Notes under the pieces: model-generated | The model's database searches: none | Seen by the model: the letters and a program-made list of their open reading frames with translations, nothing else | Told to the model about the DNA's origin: nothing | Shown: in pieces, positions 1 through 7,962 of the stretch | How positions within the stretch are numbered: position 1 is the first letter of the stretch | Layout of the letters: each line of letters starts with the position of its first letter | Program-made: the position numbers and the translations under genes | From: Arthrobacter sp. 24S4-2 | GTDB lineage: Bacteria > Actinomycetota > Actinomycetes > Actinomycetales > Micrococcaceae | Length of the DNA: 64,000 bases | Direction of reading: 5' to 3' | NCBI RefSeq assembly: GCF_005280255.1 | Contig: NZ_CP040018.1 | Coordinates: 2,914,001-2,978,000, forward strand

Positions 1-281
1 CCGGTGTTGTGCTCGCGTTCGGCGTCGACTGCCTTGAGGTCCGCGGGGCGTTCCTTCCAGGACCGGGCAATCTGCGTAACAAGGGCCGTGAGCTGGTCCT
101 GGAAGTCCGGGCGTGATCCGTAGAGGGCGTGGAAGAGCCGGTAGAGATCGGGGAAATGGCGGTCGAAGCGCTGCCGGAACCCGGAGCTGTCCCGCCCTTC
201 AGCCAGAAGGTCCGCCCGGGTGTCCAAGGCGCTAATTGCCTGCTGCCTTGACGCTTCGTGCACACCTGCGGCTTCAGCCAT
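1..281 (-). CDS. Amylosucrase, N-terminal part (gene runs off the window)
   Basis: Only the first 93 codons are present; the frame is open to the window edge. The start ATG at 281-279 has an AAGGAG ribosome site about nine bases upstream. The peptide carries FRQRFDRHFPDLY, a YG dipeptide and an ending LKAVDAEREHN. These match in order the all-helical N-terminal domain that precedes the GH13 barrel in amylosucrases such as the Neisseria enzyme (family knowledge recalled, not searched). Amylosucrase makes alpha-1,4-glucan from sucrose; some actinobacterial relatives act as trehalose synthases. The catalytic barrel is outside the window, so the exact GH13 subtype is an inference. The gene is divergent from the LigD-like gene across about 160 bases. 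Confidence 0.8.
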   Translation of the reverse strand, partial: MAEAAGVHEASRQQAISALDTRADLLAEGRDSSGFRQRFDRHFPDLYRLFHALYGSRPDFQDQLTALVTQIARSWKERPADLKAVDAEREHNT

Positions 282-441
282 GGAACGGGTCTCCTTAGAC
301 GAATTTCCCGGCGCCGTGGGGCGTCCGGTCAGTTCACATCCTTACAGACCGGCCGGGACGTGCCCAGCTGGAAGGAAGTTGTTTCTTCCTTTCAGGGTGC
401 CAACTGCTGACGCCGCGGACCGGGCGGGGTAGGTTGTCCCC

Positions 442-1464
442 ATGGCGAGCGAAGCGACCACCCTCACCGTTGACGGGCCCAACGGCCCCCGAGACATGCG
501 GATCTCAAGTCCCAGCCGTGTCCTCTGGCCGGAACTCGGCCTGACCAAGCTGGACCTTGCGCGTTACCTGGCGGAGGTGGGGGAGGCCTTCATCGCTGCC
601 AACGGCGACCGGCCGGTGGCGCTGCAGCGGTTTTCGGAAAACATCGACGGCGAACAGTTCTTCTCCAAGAACCCGCCGAAGGGCACACCGGACTTCATCC
701 GCTCGGTGAAGGTGGTCTTCCCGAGTGCGCGCTCGCATCCCATGCTGGTCCTCGACGAGCCGGCCGCCGCGGTCTGGGGCGCGCAAATGAATACGGTGGT
801 CTTTCATCCGTGGCCGTCGCGGGCCGAAAATACGGATAACCCCGACCAGCTGCGGATCGACCTGGACCCCCAGCCGGGAACCGACTTCGATGACGCGATC
901 CCCGCCGCCCTGGAACTGAAGGACGTGCTCGCGGAAGCCGGCCTCGATACGTTCATCAAGACCTCCGGGAACCGCGGTCTCCACGTCTATGCGCCGGTGG
1001 AGCCCACCCATGAGTTCCTGGACGTCCGCCACGCTGTCATCGCCGCGGCCCGTGAACTCGAGCGACGGATGCCGGACAACGTCACGACGGCGTGGTGGAA
1101 GGAGGAACGCGGCGAGCGTGTCTTTGTTGACTTCAATCAGGCCAACCGGGACCGCACGATCGCCGGTGCCTACAGTCCGCGGGCCCTGGCCCACGCGCCA
1201 GTTTCCTGCCCCATCACCTGGGACGAACTGGGCAACGCCGACCCGAAGAATTTCACCATCCTCACCGTCCCGGAGCGGCTGAGGACGGTCGGAGACCCCT
1301 GGGCGGACATGAACGCGAAACCGGGCAAGATCGACGTGCTGCTCGAGTGGTGGGAGCGCGACGTCGCCGCGGGACTGGGGGAACTGCCGTTCCCGCCGGA
1401 TTATCCGAAGATGCCGGGCGAACCTCCGCGGGTGCAGCCCAGCCGTGCGCGCAAGACGGACTGA
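442..1464 (+). CDS. Stand-alone LigD-type DNA polymerase/primase domain protein
   Basis: A 340-residue protein of the archaeo-eukaryotic primase type found as the polymerase domain of bacterial LigD (non-homologous end joining). The metal-binding pair D140 and D142 lies in RIDLDP, a third acidic residue D230 lies in VFVDFNQ, and the nucleotide-binding SGNRGLHVY is at about 175-183. The length fits a polymerase domain alone: no ATP-dependent ligase or phosphoesterase domain is fused, and no ku or ligase gene lies beside it in the window. Family members fill gaps and add ribonucleotides at broken DNA ends; action with a separately encoded Ku and ligase is inferred. Start ATG chosen because it immediately follows the short divergent intergenic region and opens the conserved frame. 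Confidence 0.88.
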   Translation: MASEATTLTVDGPNGPRDMRISSPSRVLWPELGLTKLDLARYLAEVGEAFIAANGDRPVALQRFSENIDGEQFFSKNPPKGTPDFIRSVKVVFPSARSHPMLVLDEPAAAVWGAQMNTVVFHPWPSRAENTDNPDQLRIDLDPQPGTDFDDAIPAALELKDVLAEAGLDTFIKTSGNRGLHVYAPVEPTHEFLDVRHAVIAAARELERRMPDNVTTAWWKEERGERVFVDFNQANRDRTIAGAYSPRALAHAPVSCPITWDELGNADPKNFTILTVPERLRTVGDPWADMNAKPGKIDVLLEWWERDVAAGLGELPFPPDYPKMPGEPPRVQPSRARKTD

Positions 1465-1485
1465 CAAAAGGCTCGTCACATTCTG

Positions 1486-1520
1486 ATTTGCGGTACAAAA
1501 TACCCATAATCACCGCAAAT
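1486..1520. promoter_or_regulatory. Perfect 9-bp inverted repeat before the molybdate operon (probable operator)
   Basis: ATTTGCGGT at 1486-1494 and its exact complement ACCGCAAAT at 1512-1520 flank a 17-base A/T-rich spacer. The repeat ends directly before the AGGAG ribosome site (1521-1525) of the HTH-Mop gene. A CATAAT element at 1505-1510 inside the spacer could be a -10 box, but I see no convincing -35. The position suggests autorepression by the downstream regulator. An RNA hairpin in the leader is the alternative reading. Confidence 0.6.
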
Positions 1521-1536
1521 AGGAGATTATGAAGCC

Positions 1537-1947
1537 ATGCCGAAAATTCGCGTCTCAGAAGCAGCACGATTCCTCGGGGTCAGTGACGACACCGTCCGGC
1601 GCTGGACCGAGAACGGGATGCTGACTCCGGTCAAGGATGGCTCCGGCCGGTTGGCCGTCGAAGGGCTCGAACTGGCCCACCTCGCCCGGGACCAGGCCCA
1701 GCTCCCCGAGGACCCCACCAGCGTGGGCCGCTCGGCCCGCAACCGGTTCGTCGGGCTCGTCACCGGCATCACCGCGGACAAGGTCATGGCACAGGTCGAG
1801 CTGCAGTGCGGGCCCTTCCGCGTCGTGTCGCTGATGAGCAGCGAAGCGGTCCGTGAGCTGGGCCTGGAGCTCGGATCCGTCGCCACCGCCGTCGTCAAAG
1901 CCACCACCGTCATCATCGAAACACCCCGGGGGAAGAGCATCATATGA
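1537..1947 (+). CDS. HTH-Mop molybdate-responsive regulator (ModE-like)
   Basis: A 136-residue two-domain protein. Residues 1 to about 55 form a MerR/excisionase-type helix-turn-helix (VSEAARFLGVSDDTVRRW), followed by a short linker and, from about 68 to the end, a Mop/TOBE molybdate-binding domain (SARNRFVGLVTGI, then VVKATTVIIE). Such proteins sense cytoplasmic molybdate and control uptake. The gene is first in the modABC operon and its stop overlaps the modA start in ATGA, so the two are translationally coupled. An AGGAG lies eleven bases before the ATG. The perfect inverted repeat just upstream is the likely operator. Function as a repressor is inferred from architecture and context. Confidence 0.85.
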   Translation: MPKIRVSEAARFLGVSDDTVRRWTENGMLTPVKDGSGRLAVEGLELAHLARDQAQLPEDPTSVGRSARNRFVGLVTGITADKVMAQVELQCGPFRVVSLMSSEAVRELGLELGSVATAVVKATTVIIETPRGKSII

Positions 1948-2753
1948 GCATCACCCGCACACGCATCACCGCGCTGCTGGTCGCCGGTGCGCTGAGCGCC
2001 GCGCTGGCCGGCTGCGCCTCCGGCACTCCCGGAAGCTCCGCCACTCCCGGCGCCGGGGCCAGCGGGTCGCCCAAACTTGCCGGCGCCATCACTGTCTTCG
2101 CCGCTGCTTCCTTGAAGGCGACCTTCACCAAGCTGGCCAGCGACTTTGAGGCCAAGAACCCCGGCACCAAAATCACCCTGAACTTCGCAGGCTCCTCCGA
2201 CCTGGTCACGCAGATCACCCAGGGCGCCCCGGCCGACGTCTTCGCGTCCGCCGACACTAAGAACATGACCAAGCTCAGCGCCGCGAAACTGATCGACGCG
2301 ACCGCCAGCAACTTCGCCACGAACGTCCTGGAGATCGCCGTCCCGCCGTCCAACCCGGCCTCGATCAGCTCCTTTGCCGACCTGGCTAAGCCGGGCGTGA
2401 AGGTGGTCGTGTGCGCCCCCCAGGTCCCCTGTGGCGCCGCGACCGACACCGTCGAAAGGGCCACCGGCACCACCCTGGTCCCGGTCAGCGAAGAACCCTC
2501 GGTCACCGATGTGCTGGGCAAGGTCACTTCCGGTGAAGCCGACGCCGGGCTGGTCTATGTCACTGACGTGAAGACAGCAGGCGACAAGGTCAAGGGCATC
2601 CCCTTCGCCGAATCGGACAGGGCGGTTAACACCTACCCGATCGCAACCGTCGGCACCAGCAAGAACAAGGATCTGGCCGCCGCCTTCATCGCCATGGTCA
2701 CCGGCAGGGAGGGCAGGAAAGTGCTGAACGACGCCGGATTCGGCGCCCCCTAA
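1944..2753 (+). CDS. modA: Molybdate ABC transporter, substrate-binding lipoprotein
   Basis: A 269-residue periplasmic-binding-type protein anchored outside the membrane. The signal peptide has positive residues (RTR), a hydrophobic core and a lipobox LAGC with the lipidated cysteine at residue 24. The mature part begins with ITVFAAASLK, the hallmark first strand of ModA/WtpA proteins, and contains SSDLVTQITQGAPADVFASAD, the oxyanion-binding region. ModA captures molybdate or tungstate and hands it to ModBC. It overlaps the upstream regulator by four bases and is followed four bases later by modB. It presumably supplies molybdenum for the molybdopterin CO dehydrogenase encoded 10 kb downstream. 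Confidence 0.95.
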   Translation: MSITRTRITALLVAGALSAALAGCASGTPGSSATPGAGASGSPKLAGAITVFAAASLKATFTKLASDFEAKNPGTKITLNFAGSSDLVTQITQGAPADVFASADTKNMTKLSAAKLIDATASNFATNVLEIAVPPSNPASISSFADLAKPGVKVVVCAPQVPCGAATDTVERATGTTLVPVSEEPSVTDVLGKVTSGEADAGLVYVTDVKTAGDKVKGIPFAESDRAVNTYPIATVGTSKNKDLAAAFIAMVTGREGRKVLNDAGFGAP

Positions 2754-2757
2754 CGAC

Positions 2758-3582
2758 ATGGTGAACCGACGCAGCGGCTCCGGCTACACCGGCATCCCGC
2801 CATGGATCTACGCCATCGCGGCAGCAGGCGCACTGTTCGTCCTGCTGCCACTGGTGGCCATGGTGGCCAAGGTCAACTGGACGCAGTTCATCCCGCTGAT
2901 CACCTCCGATTCCTCCCTCACAGCGCTGGGGCTGAGCATGCGCACATCCGCAGCCAGCACCGCCCTCTGCATCGGCCTCGGCGTGCCGCTGGCCCTCGTC
3001 CTGGCCCGAAGCCCGTTCCCGGGCCAGCGGCTGCTCAGGGCCTTCGTCCTGCTGCCCCTGGTCTTGCCTCCCGTGGTGGGAGGCATCGCGCTGCTCTACA
3101 CCTTCGGACGCCAGGGCCTCCTGGGCAAGAACCTCGAACTGGCCGGAATCCAAATCGCTTTCTCCACCACCGCCGTCGTCCTCGCCCAGACTTTCGTCGC
3201 ACTGCCGTTCCTGGTCGTCAGCCTCGAAGGTGCGCTCCGCACCGCCGGCAACAAGTACGAGGCAGTCGCCGCCACGCTCGGGGCGCGCCCTAGCACCGTG
3301 CTGCGCCGCGTCACCATCCCGCTCGTCCTGCCCGGCCTGGCCTCGGGAGCCGTCCTTTCCTTCGCTCGAAGCCTCGGCGAATTCGGTGCCACCCTGACGT
3401 TCGCCGGCAGCCTGCAAGGCGTAACCCGCACCCTTCCGCTGGAGATCTACCTGCAACGCGAAACAGACGCCGACGCCGCCGTCGCGCTCTCCCTCGTGCT
3501 GGTCGCCGTGGCAGTTGCCGTCGTCGGACTGTCCTACCGGCGCCCCCACAACGGCGCAGCACCGGAAAGGGCATCAAAGTGA
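2758..3582 (+). CDS. modB: Molybdate ABC transporter permease
   Basis: A 274-residue integral membrane permease with about six hydrophobic segments, the first at residues 14-38 (WIYAIAAAGALFVLLPLVAM). The cytoplasmic coupling loop is visible as EAVAATLGARPSTVLRRVTIPLVLPGL, the EAA-type motif that docks on the ATPase. SRSLGEFGATL-like sequence (here ARSLGEFGATLTFAG) is typical of molybdate permeases. It follows modA by four bases and its stop codon overlaps the GTG start of modC, so the three are one operon. The protein forms the homodimeric channel for molybdate. Confidence 0.95.
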   Translation: MVNRRSGSGYTGIPPWIYAIAAAGALFVLLPLVAMVAKVNWTQFIPLITSDSSLTALGLSMRTSAASTALCIGLGVPLALVLARSPFPGQRLLRAFVLLPLVLPPVVGGIALLYTFGRQGLLGKNLELAGIQIAFSTTAVVLAQTFVALPFLVVSLEGALRTAGNKYEAVAATLGARPSTVLRRVTIPLVLPGLASGAVLSFARSLGEFGATLTFAGSLQGVTRTLPLEIYLQRETDADAAVALSLVLVAVAVAVVGLSYRRPHNGAAPERASK

Positions 3583-4628
3583 CCTTCCTTCTGGACGCCA
3601 CCCTCGCCGCACGGAACTTCGAGGTGTCCCTCAGCCTCGGGCCGGCCGAGACCATCGCCATCCTCGGGCCGAACGGCGCGGGCAAATCAACACTCTTCGC
3701 GATCATCTCCGGCCTGCTGCGCCCCGATACCGGCAAAGCCGTAATCGGCGAAAAGGTCCTCTTCGATCTGGCAGGGGACAAGAACGTTTGGAGGGCACCG
3801 CACACCCGGGGCACGGTCCTGCTGGCCCAGGATGCCCTCCTCTTTCCGCACCTCAACGCCCTGGACAACGTTGCGTTCGGTCCCCGAAGCGCCGGCGCTT
3901 CCCCCGCGGCGGCCCGGGAAACAGCAATGCACTGGCTCGCCGAAGTCGATGCCGGGGACCTCGCCTCCCGGCGTCCCGGACAACTCTCCGGCGGACAGGC
4001 CCAGCGGGTTGCCGTTGCCCGCGCCCTGGCCGCGGATCCCGAGCTGCTGCTGCTCGACGAGCCCATGGCCGCCCTGGACATCCATGCTGCTCCGCTGCTC
4101 CGCCGGCTCCTCAAACGCGTCCTCGCCGGCCGCCGGGCCATCATCATCACCCACGACATCCTGGACGCGCTCATGCTCGCTGACAGGGTGATTGTTCTCG
4201 AAGACGGCCGGATCAGCGAGGCAGGACCCACCCGCGAAGTCCTCGAGAAACCACGCAGCCGCTTCGCCGCCGGCCTGGCCGGGCTCAACCTTGTGGCCGG
4301 CACCGTCAGCGAGGCCGGCGTCACCACCGCCGAAGGAATGGTCGTCGCGGGTCACCGCGACGACACCATTGAAGCCGGACAGGACGGCGTCGCGGTCTTC
4401 CCGCCGTCGGCAGTGTCCGTGTTCCTCACCCAAGAGCACGGCAGTCCGCGAAACTCATTCCACGTGCGAATCACGGACCTTGAGCCGCGCGGCGACCAGA
4501 TCCGCGTTCATGCCGGCGGCCTCTCCGCCGACATCACGCCGGCCGCGTCAGCCGACCTCGGCCTCACCCCCGGAATGACTGTCTACTTCGTCATCAAAGC
4601 AGCCGCCATCGCCGTATACCCGGCCTAG
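3579..4628 (+). CDS. modC: Molybdate ABC transporter ATP-binding protein
   Basis: A 349-residue ATPase that powers ModB. Walker A GPNGAGKS is at 30-37, the signature LSGGQAQR begins at 136, Walker B LLLLDEP is at about 156-162, and an ITHD switch histidine follows. The C-terminal 65 residues form a TOBE/Mop-like domain (ITDLEPRGDQIRVH onwards), as in ModC of other bacteria, where it binds the oxyanion and can inhibit transport. The GTG start overlaps the modB stop by four bases. The Q-loop region reads LLAQDALLFPHL. No gene follows directly; an 80-base gap leads to the next start. Confidence 0.94.
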   Translation: MTFLLDATLAARNFEVSLSLGPAETIAILGPNGAGKSTLFAIISGLLRPDTGKAVIGEKVLFDLAGDKNVWRAPHTRGTVLLAQDALLFPHLNALDNVAFGPRSAGASPAAARETAMHWLAEVDAGDLASRRPGQLSGGQAQRVAVARALAADPELLLLDEPMAALDIHAAPLLRRLLKRVLAGRRAIIITHDILDALMLADRVIVLEDGRISEAGPTREVLEKPRSRFAAGLAGLNLVAGTVSEAGVTTAEGMVVAGHRDDTIEAGQDGVAVFPPSAVSVFLTQEHGSPRNSFHVRITDLEPRGDQIRVHAGGLSADITPAASADLGLTPGMTVYFVIKAAAIAVYPA

Positions 4629-4708
4629 CCGGAGTCCCGGCAGCCTGAACGGGCCCGCCGGAAACTTCAGCCGCGCCGCTCCGAGGCTTAATCTGCGAAT
4701 GTAGTGGC

Positions 4709-5104
4709 ATGGACTACAGCAAAGACGCGCGGGTGGACCACTACATCGGGTCGCTCCCCGGATGGCAACAGGCCATCTGCCAACAGGTCCGGGACCTTGT
4801 CCACGCCGCCGATCCCTACGTCGCGGAAGCCATCAAACGCACAGTGCAGCCGTACTTCGTCCTGGACGGCAATATCTGCGCCCTCCTCGCGGCAAAGGAT
4901 CACGTCAATGTTTTCCTGTACGACGGCGGCATCGTCCCGGATCCGCACAACATCATCACTGCGGGTCACAACAACAAAACGGCCCGCACCGTCACCTTCC
5001 ACGAGGGTGAGGCCGTGAACGAAGCAGCCCTCGGCGAAATGTTCCAGGCGATCATCGCCAACAACCGTGCGGGCGGCTGGCGGAAAATCAAAGGCGGCCT
5101 GTAG
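4709..5104 (+). CDS. DUF1801 domain protein
   Basis: A 131-residue cytoplasmic protein. VDHYIGSLPGWQQAICQQVR near the start, then IKRTVQPYFVLDGNICALLAAKDHVNVFLYDG and a C-terminal WRKIKGGL follow the pattern of the DUF1801/YdhG family, small proteins with a TATA-binding-protein-like fold. Some relatives bind iron, but the biochemical role is unsettled and I assign none. It stands alone 80 bases after modC and converges with the YciO-like gene 27 bases downstream. Confidence 0.8.
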   Translation: MDYSKDARVDHYIGSLPGWQQAICQQVRDLVHAADPYVAEAIKRTVQPYFVLDGNICALLAAKDHVNVFLYDGGIVPDPHNIITAGHNNKTARTVTFHEGEAVNEAALGEMFQAIIANNRAGGWRKIKGGL

Positions 5105-5131
5105 CCCCGGGGGTTACTGCCCGGTGCGTTC

Positions 5132-5751
5132 CTATTCGAACCGGGACGGATCGCCCATTCCGCGCCGCACCACTTCGGCCGACCCGCCCGAGAAGTCGAT
5201 GACCGTCGTCGGCTCCGCGCCGCAATCGCCGGAATCGACTACGGCGTCCACCACGTGGTCCAGCCGTTCCTTTATTTCCCAGCCGTGCGTGAGCGGTTGC
5301 TCCTCATCAGGAAGGAGCAGGGTGCTGGAGAGCAACGGCTCGCCCAGCTCGGCCAGTAGCGCTTGCACCACGGCGTTGTCCGGGATGCGGACGCCCACGG
5401 TCTTCTTCTTCGGGTGCAGCAGACGCTTGGGCACCTCCTTCGTGGCGGGGAGGATGAACGTGTAGCTGCCCGGAGTGACGGCCTTGATGCTGCGGAACAC
5501 GTCGTTATCGATCTGGACGAACTGGCCCAGCTGGGCAAAATCCTTGCACACCAGGGTGAAGTGATGTTTGCTGTCGAGTTGGCGGATGGCACGGATGCGG
5601 TCCAGGGCGTCCCTGTTGCCCAGCTGCGCACCAAGGGCATAACACGAGTCCGTGGGATAGGCGATGAGGCCGCCGGACCGGATCAGCTCGACTATCTGGC
5701 CGATCGCTCGGGGCTGGGGTCCTCTGGGTGCACGTCAAAGTATCTTGCCAT
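5132..5751 (-). CDS. YciO/YrdC/Sua5-family protein (reading frame interrupted)
   Basis: Likely a YrdC-fold protein related to L-threonylcarbamoyladenylate synthase; the YPTDSCYALG motif and SSTLLLPDEE point to the YciO branch. The natural start ATG at 5751 opens MARYFDVHPEDPSPE but soon hits a stop. The conserved continuation (IGQIVELIRSGG, then YPTDSCYALG) lies in another frame that has no start codon of its own. Adding one G on the plus strand to either G4 run (5710-5713 or 5716-5719) joins them into a 206-residue protein of normal family length. I treat this as one gene with a probable sequencing error; a real frameshift is the alternative. The function in tRNA t6A synthesis is not certain for YciO-type members. 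Confidence 0.8.
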
Positions 5752-5977
5752 GCCTTGAGCTTATGGCCCTGCGTTGATTTCCGCACGGAGGGCGGCCCTT
5801 GTCAGCGTGGCCTGTGCGTGTTGTGCCCGACGGCGATTATGCTGCCAGAGACGCGAACATGACGGGCATAGTTCACACGCACGACCATCGGAGATTTACT
5901 CCCGGCCCGGAAGGCGCAGCAGGCCGTGGCCGCGGACAAAGCTGCCGTGATGCTAAAACGCAGGACTTCGCCTTCAA

Positions 5978-7180
5978 TCAAGCGTTAGTCGCCTCGGACT
6001 GGGCCACTTGCTGATCCGCTTGTGGCGCAGCCGCTGCCGTGTCAGGGGCCTGCTCGGGCATCTCGTCGTGATGGATCCGCTCCGCGCGGGACCCCAGCGG
6101 CTCACCGCTGCCACCCCATTGCAGTGCGATGATCTCGGCCCCGATCGAGACGGCCGTTTCCTCGGGAGTGCGTGCCCCCAAGTCCAGGCCGACGGGGCTG
6201 TGCAGGTTCAGCAGTTGCTCTTCGCTCAGGCCCGCGGCGCGAAGCCGTGCCATCCGGTCGTTGTGCGTGCGCCGGGAGCCCATTGCGCCGATGTACGCGA
6301 CCGGACGGCCTCGAAGCGCCGCCTCAAGCACGGGGACATCGAATTTGGGGTCGTGGGTCAGGACGCAAATCACGGTTCGTTCGTCCACGAGCCCCCTGGC
6401 GAGCTGCTCGGAGAGATAATTGTGCGGCCACGCGCGGACCACCTCCGCGGCGTCGGGGAACCTCGCCGGCGTGGCAAACACCGCGCGGGCGTCACAAACA
6501 GTGACGTAATAGCCCAGAAAGGTGCCCAACCGTGCCAGTGCCGCGGCGAAGTCGATGGCTCCGAAGACCAGCATCCTTGGCCGCGGCGAGTAGCTGGCGA
6601 AGAAGACGGACATGCCCGCATCGAGGCGCTCCCCGTCCGGGCCGTATGTCAGGACGGAGTTCCGTCCAGCTGCCAGGAGGCCCTGGGTGTCGTCGCCGAC
6701 GGCCTGATTGGCCCGGTCCGAGCCCAACTCACCTTCGAATCCGTCGGGCCGGACCACGAGGTGGCGACCCAGCCAGCCGGGATCCGGGTGCTCAATCACG
6801 GTGGCAACTCCCACCGGGCGGGAGGCCTCAATATCCTCACGGACCCGGTCCAGTTCCGCGAAGGTTTGCTGCGATATTGGCTCTACAAATACCTCGATAG
6901 TGCCGCCGCAGGTCAAACCGACGGAGAAGGCGTCGTCGTCGCTGATGCCGTAGCTCACCAAAACCGGCTGCCGGTCAGCCTTCACCTGTGTGGCGAGCTC
7001 GTACACGGCACCCTCGACGCAGCCGCCTGAGACCGAGCCGAAGACTTCGCCGGTGGCTGTGACCAGCATGGACGCGCCCGGGGGCCTCGGAGCGGACCGG
7101 AACGTCCGCACAACGGTAGCCAGACCGGCGGTGCCGCCTTGTAGCCAACCCGGCATCATAGCGGCGAGAACGTCGCGCAT
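5978..7180 (-). CDS. XdhC/CoxI family molybdenum-enzyme maturation protein
   Basis: A 400-residue protein with the two XdhC domains. The N-terminal part has SVSGGCVEGAVY and LTCGGTIEVFVEP, and the central-to-C-terminal Rossmann part has LVFGAIDFAAALARL, IGAMGSRRTHNDR and GLDLGARTPEETAVSI. XdhC-type proteins bind and protect molybdopterin cofactor and help its sulfuration before insertion into xanthine- or CO-dehydrogenases. It is the last gene of the cox operon, 24 bases after coxG, and corresponds in position and family to coxI of other CO oxidisers. The last 35 residues are Ala/Gln-rich and look dispensable. The 226 bases between its stop and the next gene hold no gene that I can support. 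Confidence 0.88.
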   Translation of the reverse strand: MRDVLAAMMPGWLQGGTAGLATVVRTFRSAPRPPGASMLVTATGEVFGSVSGGCVEGAVYELATQVKADRQPVLVSYGISDDDAFSVGLTCGGTIEVFVEPISQQTFAELDRVREDIEASRPVGVATVIEHPDPGWLGRHLVVRPDGFEGELGSDRANQAVGDDTQGLLAAGRNSVLTYGPDGERLDAGMSVFFASYSPRPRMLVFGAIDFAAALARLGTFLGYYVTVCDARAVFATPARFPDAAEVVRAWPHNYLSEQLARGLVDERTVICVLTHDPKFDVPVLEAALRGRPVAYIGAMGSRRTHNDRMARLRAAGLSEEQLLNLHSPVGLDLGARTPEETAVSIGAEIIALQWGGSGEPLGSRAERIHHDEMPEQAPDTAAAAPQADQQVAQSEATNA

Positions 7181-7204
7181 TTTCCTCTATCCTCCAACGC
7201 CGGC

Positions 7205-7942
7205 TTAGCGCCGGCCCAAGCGTAGCCCGGCCCGGCGGCCCAGCCGATATGCACAAAAGGCCACAGCGGCCAGCAGCCCAACGAGTTTGCCCGGGCTGCT
7301 GAGCTGATCGGTAACCATTCCCTTGGCCAGGGAAAGTGCGTTGAGGCTGTTGTCGGGCAGCGAACCTGACGACGGCCCAGACGGCGGCACCGGCGCGGAT
7401 ACCGCCGGAACAGGTGCCGGCGGTGCGTCCTGCACGGCGTCGGGCACGGCGTCGGGCACGGCCTCGGGCACGGCCTCGGGCGCTGCCTCCCCGGCAGGTT
7501 CCGCCAGCATTGTCTGCAGGTTAGCCGCGAACAGCGCCATCATTTGCTCGGTGACACCGCCAATGATGCTCTTCCCCATTGCGGCGGCCTTCCCGGACAG
7601 CGCCAGATCGGCACTGACGGTTCCACGCGTAGAACCCTCCGCCTCAGCCAGGCGCAAAGTCACGGTGGCTTCGGCCATACCCTGGCCGCGGGTTTCCTGC
7701 GCCCGGCCCTGGAATACGGCGCGGTGTTCTTCGACGTTCCGCTCAACGACAGTCATTTGCCCCTTGTACTGCATGGACACCGGTCCCAGCTTCACTTTCA
7801 TCCCAACCTGGTAGGCGTCGTCGGAAAGCTTGTTCAAGATCTGCGCCCCGGGAACGCAGCCAGCCACGCGCTCGAAGTCCATGAGGGTGTCCCAGACTTT
7901 GTCGATTGGTGCGACTACTGAAAAAGCGCTGTCTATTTGCAT
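7205..7942 (-). CDS. coxG: CoxG, SRPBCC-domain membrane anchor of CO dehydrogenase
   Basis: A 245-residue protein. Residues 1 to about 150 are a CoxG-type SRPBCC domain (FSVVAPIDKVWDTLMDFERVAGCVPG, later GMAEATVTLRL). A Pro/Ala/Val-rich linker made of short repeats follows, then a single C-terminal membrane segment (LVGLLAAVAFCAYRL) with an Arg-rich tail. In Oligotropha CoxG recruits CO dehydrogenase to the cytoplasmic membrane so that electrons can enter the respiratory chain; the same role is inferred here. The gene starts 20 bases after the coxE stop. The linker repeats are DNA-level tandem repeats (see 7432-7479) and may vary in number between strains. Confidence 0.9.
   Translation of the reverse strand: MQIDSAFSVVAPIDKVWDTLMDFERVAGCVPGAQILNKLSDDAYQVGMKVKLGPVSMQYKGQMTVVERNVEEHRAVFQGRAQETRGQGMAEATVTLRLAEAEGSTRGTVSADLALSGKAAAMGKSIIGGVTEQMMALFAANLQTMLAEPAGEAAPEAVPEAVPDAVPDAVQDAPPAPVPAVSAPVPPSGPSSGSLPDNSLNALSLAKGMVTDQLSSPGKLVGLLAAVAFCAYRLGRRAGLRLGRR
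7432..7479. repeat. 12-bp in-frame tandem repeat in coxG linker
   Basis: Four copies of GCACGGCSTCGG (S is G or C) lie head to tail, with a degenerate fifth reaching about 7490. Read on the minus strand they encode the PEAVPEAVPDAVPDAV linker between the SRPBCC domain and the membrane anchor. The unit is a multiple of three, so copy-number change keeps the frame. Confidence 0.85.
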
Positions 7943-7962
7943 TAGCTGTTCCTCTCCCTCTC

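Noticed and set aside
5799..6014. A 71-codon plus-strand frame between the yciO-like gene and the cox operon.
   Set aside because: No ribosome site, no recognisable sequence, and it overlaps the end of the XdhC gene.
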